This document shows positions 12,388-23,587 of a stretch of 28,290 nucleotides of DNA, in pieces. This stretch comes from Byssochlamys sp. IMV 00236. Its lineage: Eukaryota; Ascomycota; Eurotiomycetes; Eurotiales; Thermoascaceae. The stretch lies in the NCBI GenBank assembly GCA_001931875.2, contig MSJH02000445.1, positions 1 to 28,290 on the forward strand, read 5' to 3'. The translations under genes were made by a program, and so were the position numbers. The notes under the pieces were generated by a model. It was not told the origin of the DNA, ran no database searches, and worked only from the letters and a program-made list of their open reading frames with translations. Each line of letters starts with the position of its first letter. The stretch's first letter is position 1.

Positions 12388-12593
12388 TTACACACTAATC
12401 AAACTCGCTTTGCACACACAAAAAGTAAAGATTGCATAACCTCTGAGTTTCCTATTACACAACACTATGCAATCTTTTACAAAGGCTCTTTATTTAAACA
12501 AGTTTGTAGTTTTGAATCTGAATAACGACAGAACCCTTGAAGGTCCTCTTCAAATAATAGACGCTATTACAAGTTTCAGTTATTCTTGTAGTT
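12388..12593 (+). repeat. Left arm of a 206-bp perfect inverted repeat
   Basis: By direct reading, this arm is the exact reverse complement of 14760-14965, with no mismatch seen over 206 bp. It carries 79 bp of 5' flank plus the first 42 codons (ATG at 12467) of the decayed gene on the other arm, here pointing right. The copied reading frame runs only two residues past the arm's conserved Cys-Ser before TAG. Flanking sequence outside both arms is unrelated. Confidence 0.95.
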
Positions 12594-12599
12594 AGAATT

Positions 12600-13335
12600 T
12601 CTTCTTTTTAATAGCTTTTCCCTTCCCATCTTGCTTTTGACTACAGATCAAAACTGTTCAATCGGATTAAACTCTCGCGAGTATGATGGAAGATATACGC
12701 ATCCATATCTGCGACTTGCAATTAACTTTGCAATCTGATCCAAATTATGTATAGGAGCATTAGCCATGATAAGACAGTGTTGTTTGAATTGTTCATGACG
12801 GTCCAACGCATCTAGAGCAGCAGAAATTAAATCAAAGTAATGGCCAAGAACAGTCCCTACTGTCTTCTTTGCCTTTGGCTGCCCTTTAACTTTTCTTTTC
12901 TTGGAGTTTTCTTAATAGGACACTCTCTACTTAATGTTGACGATGCCTTGCGAAGAAATTCCTCGTAAAATAGTTGTAGTTATAGCTTTTGTCTTAGGCT
13001 GAACAACAACGGCTCTAGTCCTTTTTGTAGACCAAGTCATATTGCGACTCAAATTGATATGAAAAGCAGACTCATCAATGAAAATACAATTGCTTTGATA
13101 ATCTATACCTGTTTTCATAAAATTGGACACCCAATTGAATCATGCGGTGATACTTTCTGGTAAATTTCTTTCTTTGGGTTTAAAGTGTACTTTCTTGATC
13201 GTCAAAGCATGCTCATTCACCATAAAGTCATGAACGGCGTTTTTGGCAATTTTCTAGTCCAAGAAATGTGTATTCAGGCTTTCCACTGCTTCATTCACTA
13301 GCTCTCTAGAGTCTTCACTGTACGTTTTTAAGAGG
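12600..13335 (-). pseudogene. Tc1/mariner-like (DDE) transposase relic A
   Basis: Minus-strand translation gives, in order, a SRELVNEAVESLNTHFLD region, NEHALTIKKVHFKPKERN, CIFIDESAFHINLSRNMTW (first catalytic Asp), TKAITTTILRGISSQG, then LIMANAPIHN, YLPSYSREFNPIEQF (third acidic residue). This is the typical cut-and-paste Tc1-like catalytic core. It is dead: stops interrupt the frame after FLD, after SITA and after VNIK, and the second catalytic residue, normally Asp in the M-D-N-A-P motif, is Ala here. No start codon, terminal inverted repeats or TA target duplication could be assigned. It ends next to the left inverted-repeat arm. Confidence 0.8.
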
Positions 13336-14227
13336 AAATAGCTGATTGCAAAACAGCTAGTTATTGCTTATATTGATAATGTGTCCTTACGTAGTCTTAT
13401 TGGTGTCTAGATTGTATCATAATATAACTCTATTAATAGCTCATATCGATATGTATCTAGATCATGTTAATATGCAGCATTATTGTAGATGACTGCTTGT
13501 ATGGATTGGTTGACTGTGATATTATATGTTCTCATTTGACATTGTATGCTATTATATGATATAGATAGTGTTGTTTGATGTTATATAAAGATATTATTAT
13601 GTTATGTGGTCTAATGTGTTTATTCAAGTTATTATTATATGCAGATCACTTCACCAAGTGCTGTATACGCTCAGAATGCCCTTTCTCTAACACGCTCAAG
13701 GTGCGCTTAGAGCAAGATGTACCTAATACTAGAGCCTAAGTAGCAGTGTTATTCCGTTTGGCGGAAGAAAGCCGTAGCTACGAGGCATATAGTTTTACAT
13801 AGGCTTGTGTCGAACGTTAATTTAGCAAGGTTCACTCTTCGTTTGAGAGTAATCCCAAAACAAGCGCTACTATTATATCGTTAGAAGAGTTTTAGAAGAT
13901 CTTGCAAATTAGAAAGATATACGTACGCCTGCTATGTTTGAAATCAATTGACATGTTTTACATTAGTATGATTTACATGCATCTGATGAAAGAATAATAT
14001 TTCCTGGAAGATGATAAGTTATTATCCGAAAGTAGGACAGCTTTTACTTCATGAGCTTTACTTTATGAATACGTAAACATCTTAGAAACAGTCTCAAAGT
14101 ACTTTTGTTCTGTCGATATTTCTTATTTTCTTTTCTATTTCAAAATACCACATCAACAACTTAATAATATAATGAGTAAAAATAGTATGCATACATGAAA
14201 CCCAACCTTTATTTAAAAAAAAAAAAC
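13336..14227. other. Non-coding interior of the inverted-repeat block
   Basis: About 890 bp without a convincing reading frame. The first 300 bp (13380-13660) are AT-rich with repeated TATA/TTAT words. A less AT-rich stretch (13670-13870) follows, then AT-rich sequence ending in an oligo-A tract near 14215. This may be old mobile-element DNA, but no family could be identified. Confidence 0.4.
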
Positions 14228-14886
14228 TCATAGTGACTTCAAGAAACGAATGGTTGGTTTAAGTACTTTTGAGTATTGATCAAACGAAAGTGCTGATGAC
14301 TTTTCTTCCTCCGAAGGCAACGATTGTTCAATAATTTGCTGTAGTGACAGTAAAAAGGCATAGTGAGGAACGAATTATCACATACATGTTTAATTATAGG
14401 GTCCTGGAATTTCAATTGTCTTAAGAATTGAATAGTTGTATTTTCCATTGTCGAATTGCAGCTTTGTGAGTTCCCATTTCTTTATATTAGCACAAGCGTT
14501 TATTAACATTATAGTCGCTTCATACCTTCGACAAGTATTCCAAATGTACTGTGTTTTTTGGTAGATGAGCTTACTTGAAGGCGAAGGCGTAATTACCTTT
14601 TGCAAATTTCAGCTATTCTTGCTCTGTCAATGTCTATCAATTCTTTGCTTTTCTTAGGAGGCTTAACTTCTCCACAGCCCACTTCAATGCCTTTATAACA
14701 AATCATTATGATGTTCGGGCGTGTTGTAAGATACTCCTTAGGCACTTCTTCCATCAATGAACTACAAGAATAACTGAAACTTGTAATAGCGTCTATTATT
14801 TGAAGAGGACCTTCAAGGGTTCTGTCGTTATTCAGATTCAAAACTACAAACTTGTTTAAATAAAGAGCCTTTGTAAAAGATTGCAT
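14228..14886 (-). pseudogene. Decayed member of a Mucorales repeat family (GEVKPP motif)
   Basis: A clean first exon (14886-14597) starts MQSFTKALYLNKF and includes VPKEYLTTRP, VGCGEVKPPKKSKELIDIDR and ARIAEICK. After that, family-like segments lie in different frames: STKKHSTFGILVEG, then WELTKLQFDNGKYNYSILK, then LSLQQIIEQSLPSEEEKSS, ending FLKSL with a stop at 14228. At least two frameshifts are needed beyond any intron, so I call it broken. I recall similar multi-copy proteins in Mucorales genomes, but their function is unknown to me. The E-x-K in GEVKPP resembles the core of PD-(D/E)XK nucleases (inference only). The first 42 codons are duplicated in the left inverted-repeat arm. Confidence 0.6.
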
Positions 14887-14965
14887 AGTGTTGTGTAATA
14901 GGAAACTCAGAGGTTATGCAATCTTTACTTTTTGTGTGTGCAAAGCGAGTTTGATTAGTGTGTAA
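14760..14965 (-). repeat. Right arm of the 206-bp perfect inverted repeat
   Basis: Exact reverse complement of 12388-12593. It covers the 5' flank and first codons of the decayed GEVKPP-family gene. The spacer between arms is 2,166 bp. The complete identity contrasts with the decay of the sequence between the arms. Confidence 0.95.
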
Positions 14966-15598
14966 TCGAGAAGTTTCATTCGTGCAATCTGGATTTTTTA
15001 TGTGTACTAAGGCTCTTCGTATTTGTGCAATGTATTTCCGGAAATAGTGTACGTAGCTGCAACAATCAAGGTTTATGTATCGTTGTTCTAGCATCAATTT
15101 TAATTTATTTCTTCTTTCTCTTTCAATTAATGTAGTGTAGTGATACAATTATAAGGAATCATATATACATCATTCAACCTTGTTCAAAACAACAATGAAC
15201 GTGCGAGTGTATCACCAAGAAGAAAAAGAAGAAGAAAAAGAGACTTGTTTAAATTGAACTAAGAAAGTCTGTGCTCTCGTTAAATCAAAAAAGAGGGATG
15301 AGATCCAAGTTAGGAGAGATAACAAAGGAGTAAGATAAAATCTTCAAAGAGTATCAAGAAAAGGTTGGGTAGGACTTTGCCTTTTATAGAAATAAGCTTA
15401 AAAACTTGTTCAAACTTCTTGATGGGAGGCAGAGTGAGAGGAGGGGCTTTCTGTGTTGCCAACGGACTTTTTTTTTTTCTCCTTAAACGCATATAGAACA
15501 GATTGGACATATCATATGCATACACAAAAATTAGGAACCAATTCAAGCCTTCTTTTTTCTCTTTCTCTCTCGTTTTTTATATATACAAAAAGGACGAA
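14966..15598. other. Spacer upstream of the YANK kinase gene
   Basis: About 630 bp. The first part (14966-15150) reads as a minus-strand open frame continuous with the repeat arm, but there is no recognisable product. The remainder is A/G-rich, then T/C-rich just before the kinase ATG (pyrimidine tract 15550-15575), compatible with a core promoter/5' leader. Short ORFs here look like by-products of base composition. Confidence 0.45.
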
Positions 15599-17141
<1,543 letters not shown>

Positions 17142-17502
17142 TATATTGGCTTTTCCGCTTTAATTTTACGCATTCTACCTTATAAATAATAATTCAAACT
17201 TAATCTACCTTCTCCAAGCGAAACAAACAATTGCTGTCCCTCGGTTGTTTTACTTTTTATATCTTTTAACATGAGCGTCATTACCCAAGAATAAGTCATA
17301 TACATGTTTTTCATGCGAGGAATACAACAAAGTTAATGTCAAAAAAAATCAATTGAAGTTGGCGATTTTGGTAATGACAGACGCTAATTCTTTGCACTGC
17401 GAAACAATTTGTACTTTCAAAGTATTTACAAACAAAGAGATACAGCAATAAAGTTCAAATAATAATAATAATAACAACTTCTCTAAATGGACTTACACTG
17501 AC
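17142..17502. other. 3' flank of kinase gene, no gene seen
   Basis: AT-rich spacer of about 360 bp with an (AAT)n run near 17458-17473. No ORF with family resemblance and no RNA gene seen. Confidence 0.5.
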
Positions 17503-17775
17503 TTATTCAGAGTGAGAAGGTTGGCTGTTGAAAGTTGAAGTTAACAACGTGGTTAAGATTGCATTTCGAAACGGATGAGAGCTAGACGGGGTAGATTTCA
17601 TGAGTGGATTCAGGCACCATAAGTTTGATGAGGATGAATTCGAAGCCCGAACCGATGTGCGGCAATGCATACATTTTGAAAAGTTGTCGATTAATTCTTG
17701 ACCACTTCTTTCACGTTCAAAAACACCAACATTGGCAAACCCATTCATTATCTCTTTATAATAGTCAGAAGCCAC
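17503..17775 (-). pseudogene. BED-type zinc-finger-like fragment (hAT-like transposon?)
   Basis: Minus-strand frame of 90 codons reading MASDYYKEIMNGFANV, then KCMHCRTSVRASNSSSSNLW. The C-x2-C followed by a Ser-rich stretch ending S-N-L-W resembles the first half of a BED zinc finger found in hAT-type transposases; the paired His residues are not evident in this frame. No DDE/RNase-H domain follows. It may instead be an unrelated repeat-family fragment. Identification is tentative. Confidence 0.35.
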
Positions 17776-17826
17776 AATACCTTAAAGAAGTATTCAGAGC
17801 AACAGGTGATCAAAGGTATGGCCAAG

Positions 17827-18566
17827 GTGAATATTAGCCTTCGTCAGTAATGGTGAAATCTGTTGTGTGGAGGATGCAACAAAGTCATTTATTCAAAGTA
17901 AAAGGGTCATCAACCAAAACCCATTCCTATACCACAAGCATCAAACACAGGAATCAGTAGCCAGCATTAATACAATTGAGAAAGAAGAACAGCAACTCAT
18001 TAGTGAGTAATAAACTAATTGTACATATCAGATAGTTCGCTAAACGTCGACGGTTTCTTAGACAATCATGCAGGACTTGTTCAAGTTCTTAATGTAGTTT
18101 TTGTGCCTGATAATCTATACGATGATGAGGTGTATGAAAACCGTTTATGTCCCATGAGTGACATTCTTGCTTACGTTTGAAAATACTCGTATTTACTTCA
18201 AGACAAAAACCCTGTTGGCTTTGGAAAATGGTGTTTAGGAAAAGGCATTGGTTTCATGCGCAGTACCACAAAAAGTAGAAAACCCCTGTTGATGAAGTAA
18301 CCATCTTAGTTCGTCCATTGTTCCTGCTAAAGGAGAAGTATATAGGCAAGGCGCATAAGTTACTTTTTTATATTTACATTCATTTAATCATGCAATATAT
18401 GATAGCGAATGTCGTAAAGTTCATTGTCGAACAATTACCATTATACCAACAGACGATTCAATCTTTCAAGAAGGATGGATATAGTATCATTGGTTACGTA
18501 AGAAAATCGAAAACTAATGGAAGCGATGAAAGCCGTTTGAACCTGTCTCTTCTTTTTTTAATATAA
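17827..18566 (+). pseudogene. Decayed resolvase-like repeat-family gene
   Basis: Plus-strand segments that look coding occur in succession. They include IQSKRVINQNPFLYHKH (about 17885), NVDGFLDNHAGLVQVLNVVF and DDEVYENRLCPMSDILAYV (18040-18177), an in-frame TGA, then QDKNPVGFGKWCLGKGIGF, a frameshift, then EQLPLYQQTIQSFKKDGY and IIGYVRKSKTNGSDESRLN ending at 18566. The Y-x-R-x-S arrangement in GYVRKS followed by charged residues resembles the N-terminal active-site strand of serine recombinases/resolvases, and I recall multi-copy Mucorales proteins with a similar element. The rest of the resolvase fold is missing after the stop. Tentative. Confidence 0.4.
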
Positions 18567-18617
18567 TAGATTTAAAAGCTATTCATTACATTTTTATTCT
18601 ATTAATACATATTTCTC

Positions 18618-20459
18618 TTATTGAGAGTAAAATCGTGTCGTATTTTGATATACAGCATTAAACCATTCCTTGATTCCAGTCAACGAGGCGTGTCCTGTGG
18701 GTCCATTTACAGCTGTCTCGAGGGGAATGGTCTCATTCATACGTTTAGCAAAGTCTACTAGTGTATCCATATCAAAGCCAGGAGGGAGCTGACCAATAAC
18801 GTCGGTAACTTCGCTATTATTTTGTACATTGCCAAACGATCCTGCGAAGAGATTGTTACCGGTACGAGGTAGTGATTGATCCCAAGCTACATCTTCTTTG
18901 ATCATATCTACGATATTATCAATAAAAGGAGCTGTCACATTAGGGTTGATGAGCTCTGAGGTAATGTTTTGAAGCAATTGGTTATATTTTTCCTTAAATT
19001 CAGGTACTTGCAAGATCTGCTTCATCACTGGACGAGAATAAACTTGTGGGAAATTACTATAGTTACCACTCCACATTTTGTCAAGTTTGAACATGGTACT
19101 GCCAATAGTGAGATCCATGTCAGATGAGATATAGAAGAAGTTGTCAGTTTCAGGATTTTGGTAAAGGTAGTAATTATCTGCCATAGTCAAGTAACCGTCA
19201 GAATAACCTAATAGAACTTCAAGAGCCATACTAAATAACAGTCAGTACGCTTGCTTCAAGGTTACTTTTCCTTCATTTTTTACTTACGATCGGAGAAACG
19301 AGTCTGTGTCGAGCTCCTTATTCCACTTGTGAACTGCATCGGAACTGTTTGTAGGTGCCTTGGCAATAAATTCTGTAAATTTCATCAAAGGTTCCCAATT
19401 CTCCTTCTTTCCTTTGGAAGCTTCCTCTTTGATCTTATATTGGCCGTCTCCATAGGCAGTAATGTTGTTCATGTAGGAGAGATCAGACGTGTGGTTTTGC
19501 GCAGAAGATTCGGGTGTTGAAAACACACCTTGGTAAAGGTAGCCATTCTTGTAAGATGAGCTACCATTTGCAAACACGTTGGCCAACCAGGGATTTTTAA
19601 AAGTGTCAATGATGCCAAATAGACCAAGCTCTTGATCGTTCATCAAGACGCGGACATAGGAAAACTCTGAGGAGACAAGGCCGACTGACTTTATGATGTC
19701 ATAGGCGAGTTTCTCACGGATATAGGATGGATCTGTATAGAGTGCACGGAGTTTAAGGCGTCTGTAACCATAAAGATCATCCTTTTTCTTCAGTTTCAGG
19801 TTATAGGATAGTTTGGGCATCCAACGAGAACTTCGACCAGATAAGGATATTTCTACATCTTCAAAATGGAAAGCATCGCGAAGTGAAAGGTAAGAGATAT
19901 TGGAGGGGACGGAGATGTCAGCCGAGGTATTGCGGTTCATTTGATCTATTAAGGTTTGGTTGCCTGTGATATGAATAGTAGGTATTTCGTTGTCTCTATG
20001 CAGGTCAGAATGAATGCGGTGGATGGCATCCAAAGGAGGATAAACCTGTGGGAGCTGTTTGCTTTCATGCGTATTCCAAGATCGATTGAAGAACTCATGA
20101 GGTGTACTTTGGTTGACAGGCTGACGTACAAAAGGCTCCAGAAGAAGACTATCATTGTTGTATACCTTTGCATAGTGGTAGCCCGTTTGAGCCGATGGTC
20201 CTTTTCCGGAATAAAGAATTGGGAATGTTTTATTGACCTCCAAGGGATAACTGATGTTGTCAATCACTACTGCCATTGATTTGAATGTAGTCTGGTTCAA
20301 TAAGCTAATGACATTATAGTCAACCTTGTAATCTTGATCTTGTTGTGCGGCAACGCCCACAGCAAGTAGAAATCCTATGCCTAAACGTGATCATTAGATG
20401 ACGAGCCTGTAAATGTATAAAGTGAATTTACTCGTTGATAAAATGTTGCTCAAGAGCAT
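18618..20459 (-). CDS. CotH-family secreted protein (CotH kinase-like)
   Basis: Three exons on the minus strand: 20459-20432, 20380-19288, 19230-18618; about 577 aa. The first 28-nt exon plus the start of exon 2 encode a signal peptide (MLLSNILSTS, then GFLLAVGVAAQQ). Visible: many N-x-S/T sequons, LSLRDAFHFEDVEISLSGRS near 150-170, KLKLRALYTDPSYIREKLAYD-like region rich in Lys/Arg, LGLFGIIDTFKNPWL, and SSDMDLTIGSTM in exon 3, consistent with the CotH family shared by bacterial spore-coat CotH kinases and Mucorales surface proteins. Some Mucorales CotH proteins act as host-cell invasins. This copy lacks a hydrophobic C-terminal tail (it ends TRFYSQ), so no GPI anchor is predicted, and the segment before NWEPLMKFTEF does not look like the invasin-type motif. 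It is more likely a secreted or wall-associated member. Confidence 0.9.
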
Positions 20460-21200
20460 TGTTGCCTTGATTGAAAAAAGAGGGAGATAGATTAATGGAT
20501 CTGTGATCTATTTATATTACCCCAAATGACTTTTTTGCTTACCCGGTTATGACGTTCTACAGAAATTTTTTGAGTCAGTCGGAACGATCTTTTGACAGAA
20601 GTTCTATTGTCCGAGATCGATAGTGCTTTTCCTTTTTTTTTTTTTTGGTAAAATGTAACCAAGCAGAATACAGTGGCGAAAATTAGCCGGCAGTTTTTCC
20701 GTCCAGTAAAAATTAATTTTGGAAAAAAGTTTCACCAGCTTTCGCTTGCCTATTTCGCTCATGTGTTGTTTCACTACAGCAGATCAAGCAAAGGCTTCTT
20801 TTCCTTGGGTCATCAGTTACCTATTTTATGCAGATTCAAAGGAAGCAGTACCTTTTCTAATTCCTAAAAAATAGTACATGATTACATTGAGCGTCGTTCT
20901 CTTTTCTTTTGCATAAAATTGACAGCATTTTGCATAGAACAAACAATGCAAGAACTATTCTAGTTTGTTAAAATATAAGGTTAGCATTATAAATAAAAAA
21001 GGTTGCTTAAATAATAAGTTGCTTCTTCAATTTTGAAGGTAGCCAACAAAGACAAAAGAGTGTCTTGGAAAGATACCATTGAAAAAACAGAAAAAGTACC
21101 AAGGTAAAGCTACAAGTGTTACCGAGGTTACTGGAAAAGAAATCCCAAGACTGCTTTAAAAGCAGCTAACGGTCACTAGACCAGACAGCTCCAACTACAG
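20460..21200. other. Upstream region of CotH gene and old decayed DNA
   Basis: The part up to about 20650 is the CotH promoter side with a T-run at 20633-20647. Farther right there are only broken short frames; one readable stretch at 21105-21170 (plus strand) gives SYKCYRGYWKRNPKTALKAA then a stop. This looks like a remnant of a coding repeat, unidentified. Confidence 0.4.
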
Positions 21201-21240
21201 TCAACCAAAAATGAACGCCATCGGCTGGAAAAATCGTTGA
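21201..21240 (+). repeat. Short diverged direct repeat, copy 1
   Basis: Aligns by eye with 25018-25058 on the same strand: eight differences, all transitions, and one A-run length difference. Both copies could encode a short M-N/D-x-I-x-W-x-x-R peptide followed by a stop. Confidence 0.65.
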
Positions 21241-21566
21241 TGATCGAATAAAGCATCTTATTGAAGAGTTTGTACATGAATAATTATTGCACTCAGTAAT
21301 AGTTGATCCCGATGATTGTATTTGGAAGAAATACTTTATTCATGCTGGGTTGAACGTAATTAGGCAGTATAGATTGAAATATTCCAACTGAGCTGCAAGT
21401 CTGCTTTAACCCACATGATAAAGTTTGGAAATCAGATAAAGACATGTACCAATTTACAGACAATCAAAATCTCGACCCTATAGACGAATTCAGCAAGCAA
21501 TGTCCGCCCTTGATTCTTAAAAAAAGTACAAAAAAAACTAGAAGTACAGTTCCCCTGTAAGCTTGT
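21241..21566. other. Unidentified relic sequence
   Basis: Plus-strand frame at about 21300-21392 reads VDPDDCIWKKYFIHAGLNV and ends in TGA; other frames are broken. No family recognised and no RNA gene seen. Confidence 0.35.
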
Positions 21567-21648
21567 TTAGCAGTACCGCTTCATAATGTTCGTTGACTGC
21601 ACAGTCAATGATGGTTCGAGTGAAAATTTATTGACACTTTCATTTTGC

Positions 21649-22231
21649 TTATTTTGCAGATTCACAAAAGGAGGAAGGAGAATACTTTTGAGAAATAAAT
21701 GCATTAGCGGCTTGGTGCAATAATGGGGCTTCTTGATGATGATAGCGCAGCATGTCATTCTTGGCGATAGCGACATATCCTATTTGTTTGTTGACCAAAT
21801 GTTCCGTGATCGAGCCCTGTTCCTTAATGTTGTCCTGTAACATTTATTTGATGAGTACTCGCATTTTCGTTTTGCGTACGTAGCTTTTACCATAAGTGTT
21901 AGCAATAGTTCGAAAGCTTGCAACCAGTACTTTCGCTTGTTCCACGTGCTTGGAATGATGGATGATCTCTGCCACAGGCATACCCATCTTTGGTCATTGA
22001 TAACGTCGTGATCAGTGAGAGCTTGCGACCCACCAGTTGCAGACCGAACATTCTGCACTTAGCAAATGATTTTCGTGATTCCTGTCGACAGTGCTGTTTC
22101 TCACGCTGCAAATAAATGGACGTGTATTCCAACAATTTCAATGTGTCCTCATCAATATGTGGCCCATCTTCCTGACTACATAAATGTAAATATGATCGGT
22201 GTGTCTCACTGTTGTATTCAGCTTTAGACAT
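21649..22231 (-). pseudogene. Frameshifted repeat-family protein relic
   Basis: Starts MSKAEYNSETHRSYLHLCSQEDG and runs through HIDEDTLKLLEYTSIYLQ and FAKCRMFGLQLVGRKLSL to about 22000. The reading frame then shifts to give GMPVAEIIHHSKHVEQAKVL, an in-frame TAA after RVLIK, and continues to NDMLRYHHQEAPLLHQAAN and a stop at 21649. Such continuity over three frames shows a once-intact gene of roughly 190 codons or more, now broken by at least one frameshift and one stop. The pattern resembles multi-copy Mucorales hypothetical proteins; the function is unknown to me. Confidence 0.6.
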
Positions 22232-22900
22232 ACTGAGATAAAACCATTAAGTCGATGTCTTGCGAAGTAGATTCTTTGTTGAAAAGGAGGGAGGGGTATT
22301 ATTAAATTAGATCTGAATGAGAGTTTTATAGGGAAGATTGAATGTTGTCAGTATGATTTAATGCGGCCAGCGTGATTATCTATCAATGTTCTACTAGTAG
22401 CTACTATTGTTGTTAATGTTATTATATTCTTCGATATAAAAGTAGAAATACGACAAACACTCAACTCTAGGGTCAGCCAATTTGAGTTTATGCTTGCATG
22501 GTTTTTAAGCGAAAAATGAAGGAATGATCTGATTTGCACAAGCATGAATTATACAATATACATAAAAATACTTTCTTTTAAAGTAATTTGAAATTTGTAG
22601 ATAAAATGAACGTTACGGCTTTTTGAACGAATCCTCCTCCATCTAATTGTTGGTTCGATTCTTTGAATTGTATTCACTGAGCTGCAGATGTATATAATGA
22701 ACTTGTATCTTTATGTTGTAATCAATAATAGAATAATTACATCAAAGAACAAATCTAATAGTGAGATCCATGACGATGGTCATCTTGGACAACATAGTGC
22801 TTTTAAGAGTGTAGAATCATAATCAATCACAAGTGAATTCATCAAGTGTGTAGACACAAGTTATGTAGTAAACTTTCAAATCATTGACTATAAAAACCCA
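22232..22900. other. AT-rich spacer without recognised genes
   Basis: About 670 bp. Only short random-looking frames; a GGTTCGATTC word near 22651 resembles a tRNA B box but has no matching A box or stem. No feature supported. Confidence 0.5.
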
Positions 22901-22977
22901 TTGAACGGGAGCTTTATATTATCCAATAAAAGAGCCCTAAAAATATTGGTCTGTCTTTTTGGTAATAATAAAACAAA

Positions 22978-23404
22978 ACGTTCAAGAGCTTGGTCCAGAA
23001 AAGGTACACGTGCCATTGTTACCAGGCCCACTATGAGAGCAAACATGACGTCTATATTGTGTGCCATCTCTGCTGCAGGTTTGATTACAAATGGCGTTAA
23101 AAAACCGTGGTCTGCGAAGAAGAGAAAGACTGAAGAATATGTAAGTTCGGGGGCTGTAACAGGTCACTATCAGTTTCTTAAAAATAACTCCCGATGAAAT
23201 GAGCAAACACCCTCATAGAAAGGTCACTATATAGTTATGGACAATTCACCCGTGCACATGCATGAAAGCATAAAGAAGTATATTGAATATCGAAGATACA
23301 AGCATATGTATCTTCCTACGTATTCGCCTCGGCTTAACCCAATAGAGCAATTCTTGGCAGTAGCAGGAAGACACTTTATCAAAAAGAGACATGGAAGTCT
23401 GTAA
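22978..23404 (+). pseudogene. Tc1/mariner-like (DDE) transposase relic B
   Basis: Plus-strand translation gives SRAWSRKGTRAIVTRPTMRA, TSILCAISAAGLIT, a frameshift near 23200, then YIVMDNSPVHMHESIKKY (second catalytic Asp kept), MYLPTYSPRLNPIEQF (third acidic residue) and a stop after KRHGSL at 23404. This is the C-terminal half of a Tc1-like catalytic domain; the N-terminal part and the first Asp motif are absent upstream. Together with relic A it shows at least two independent insertions, since the two protein sequences differ throughout the shared part. Confidence 0.8.
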
Positions 23405-23587
23405 AGGCGTGAACAAAGGTCATTTCAAAGGTTTCATTTCGCATTCTGATAAGTGCTGAAATAAATGACGAAACAAAGAGCCCAAGTAATAACCACAAAC
23501 TAATTCATTAAAGCCAATAATGCAACAACGATCAGGTAAGCAATAAATAGATTAGTGTTCGTGAATACACACCGTCAAATTATAAAG

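Noticed and set aside
13380..13880. Possible LTR or retrotransposon end in the AT-rich interior of the inverted-repeat block
   Set aside because: No paired terminal repeat, primer-binding site or polymerase fragment could be found nearby, so the region is left as unclassified.
12388..14965. The whole inverted-repeat block as one transposon with long terminal inverted repeats
   Set aside because: The arms contain the start of the decayed gene itself rather than typical transposon ends, no target-site duplication is visible outside the arms, and the internal transposase is a Tc1-like relic whose ends do not coincide with the arms.
15310..15546. Minus-strand 78-codon ORF upstream of the kinase
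   Set aside because: Composed of low-complexity codons from the pyrimidine-rich leader; no motif, and it would overlap the kinase promoter.
19956..20279. Plus-strand 107-codon ORF antisense to the CotH gene
   Set aside because: It lies entirely inside the well-supported CotH exon and shows no family resemblance.
22640..22670. tRNA-like B box (GGTTCGATTC)
   Set aside because: No A box at the right distance and no acceptor stem pairing; it is an isolated word match.
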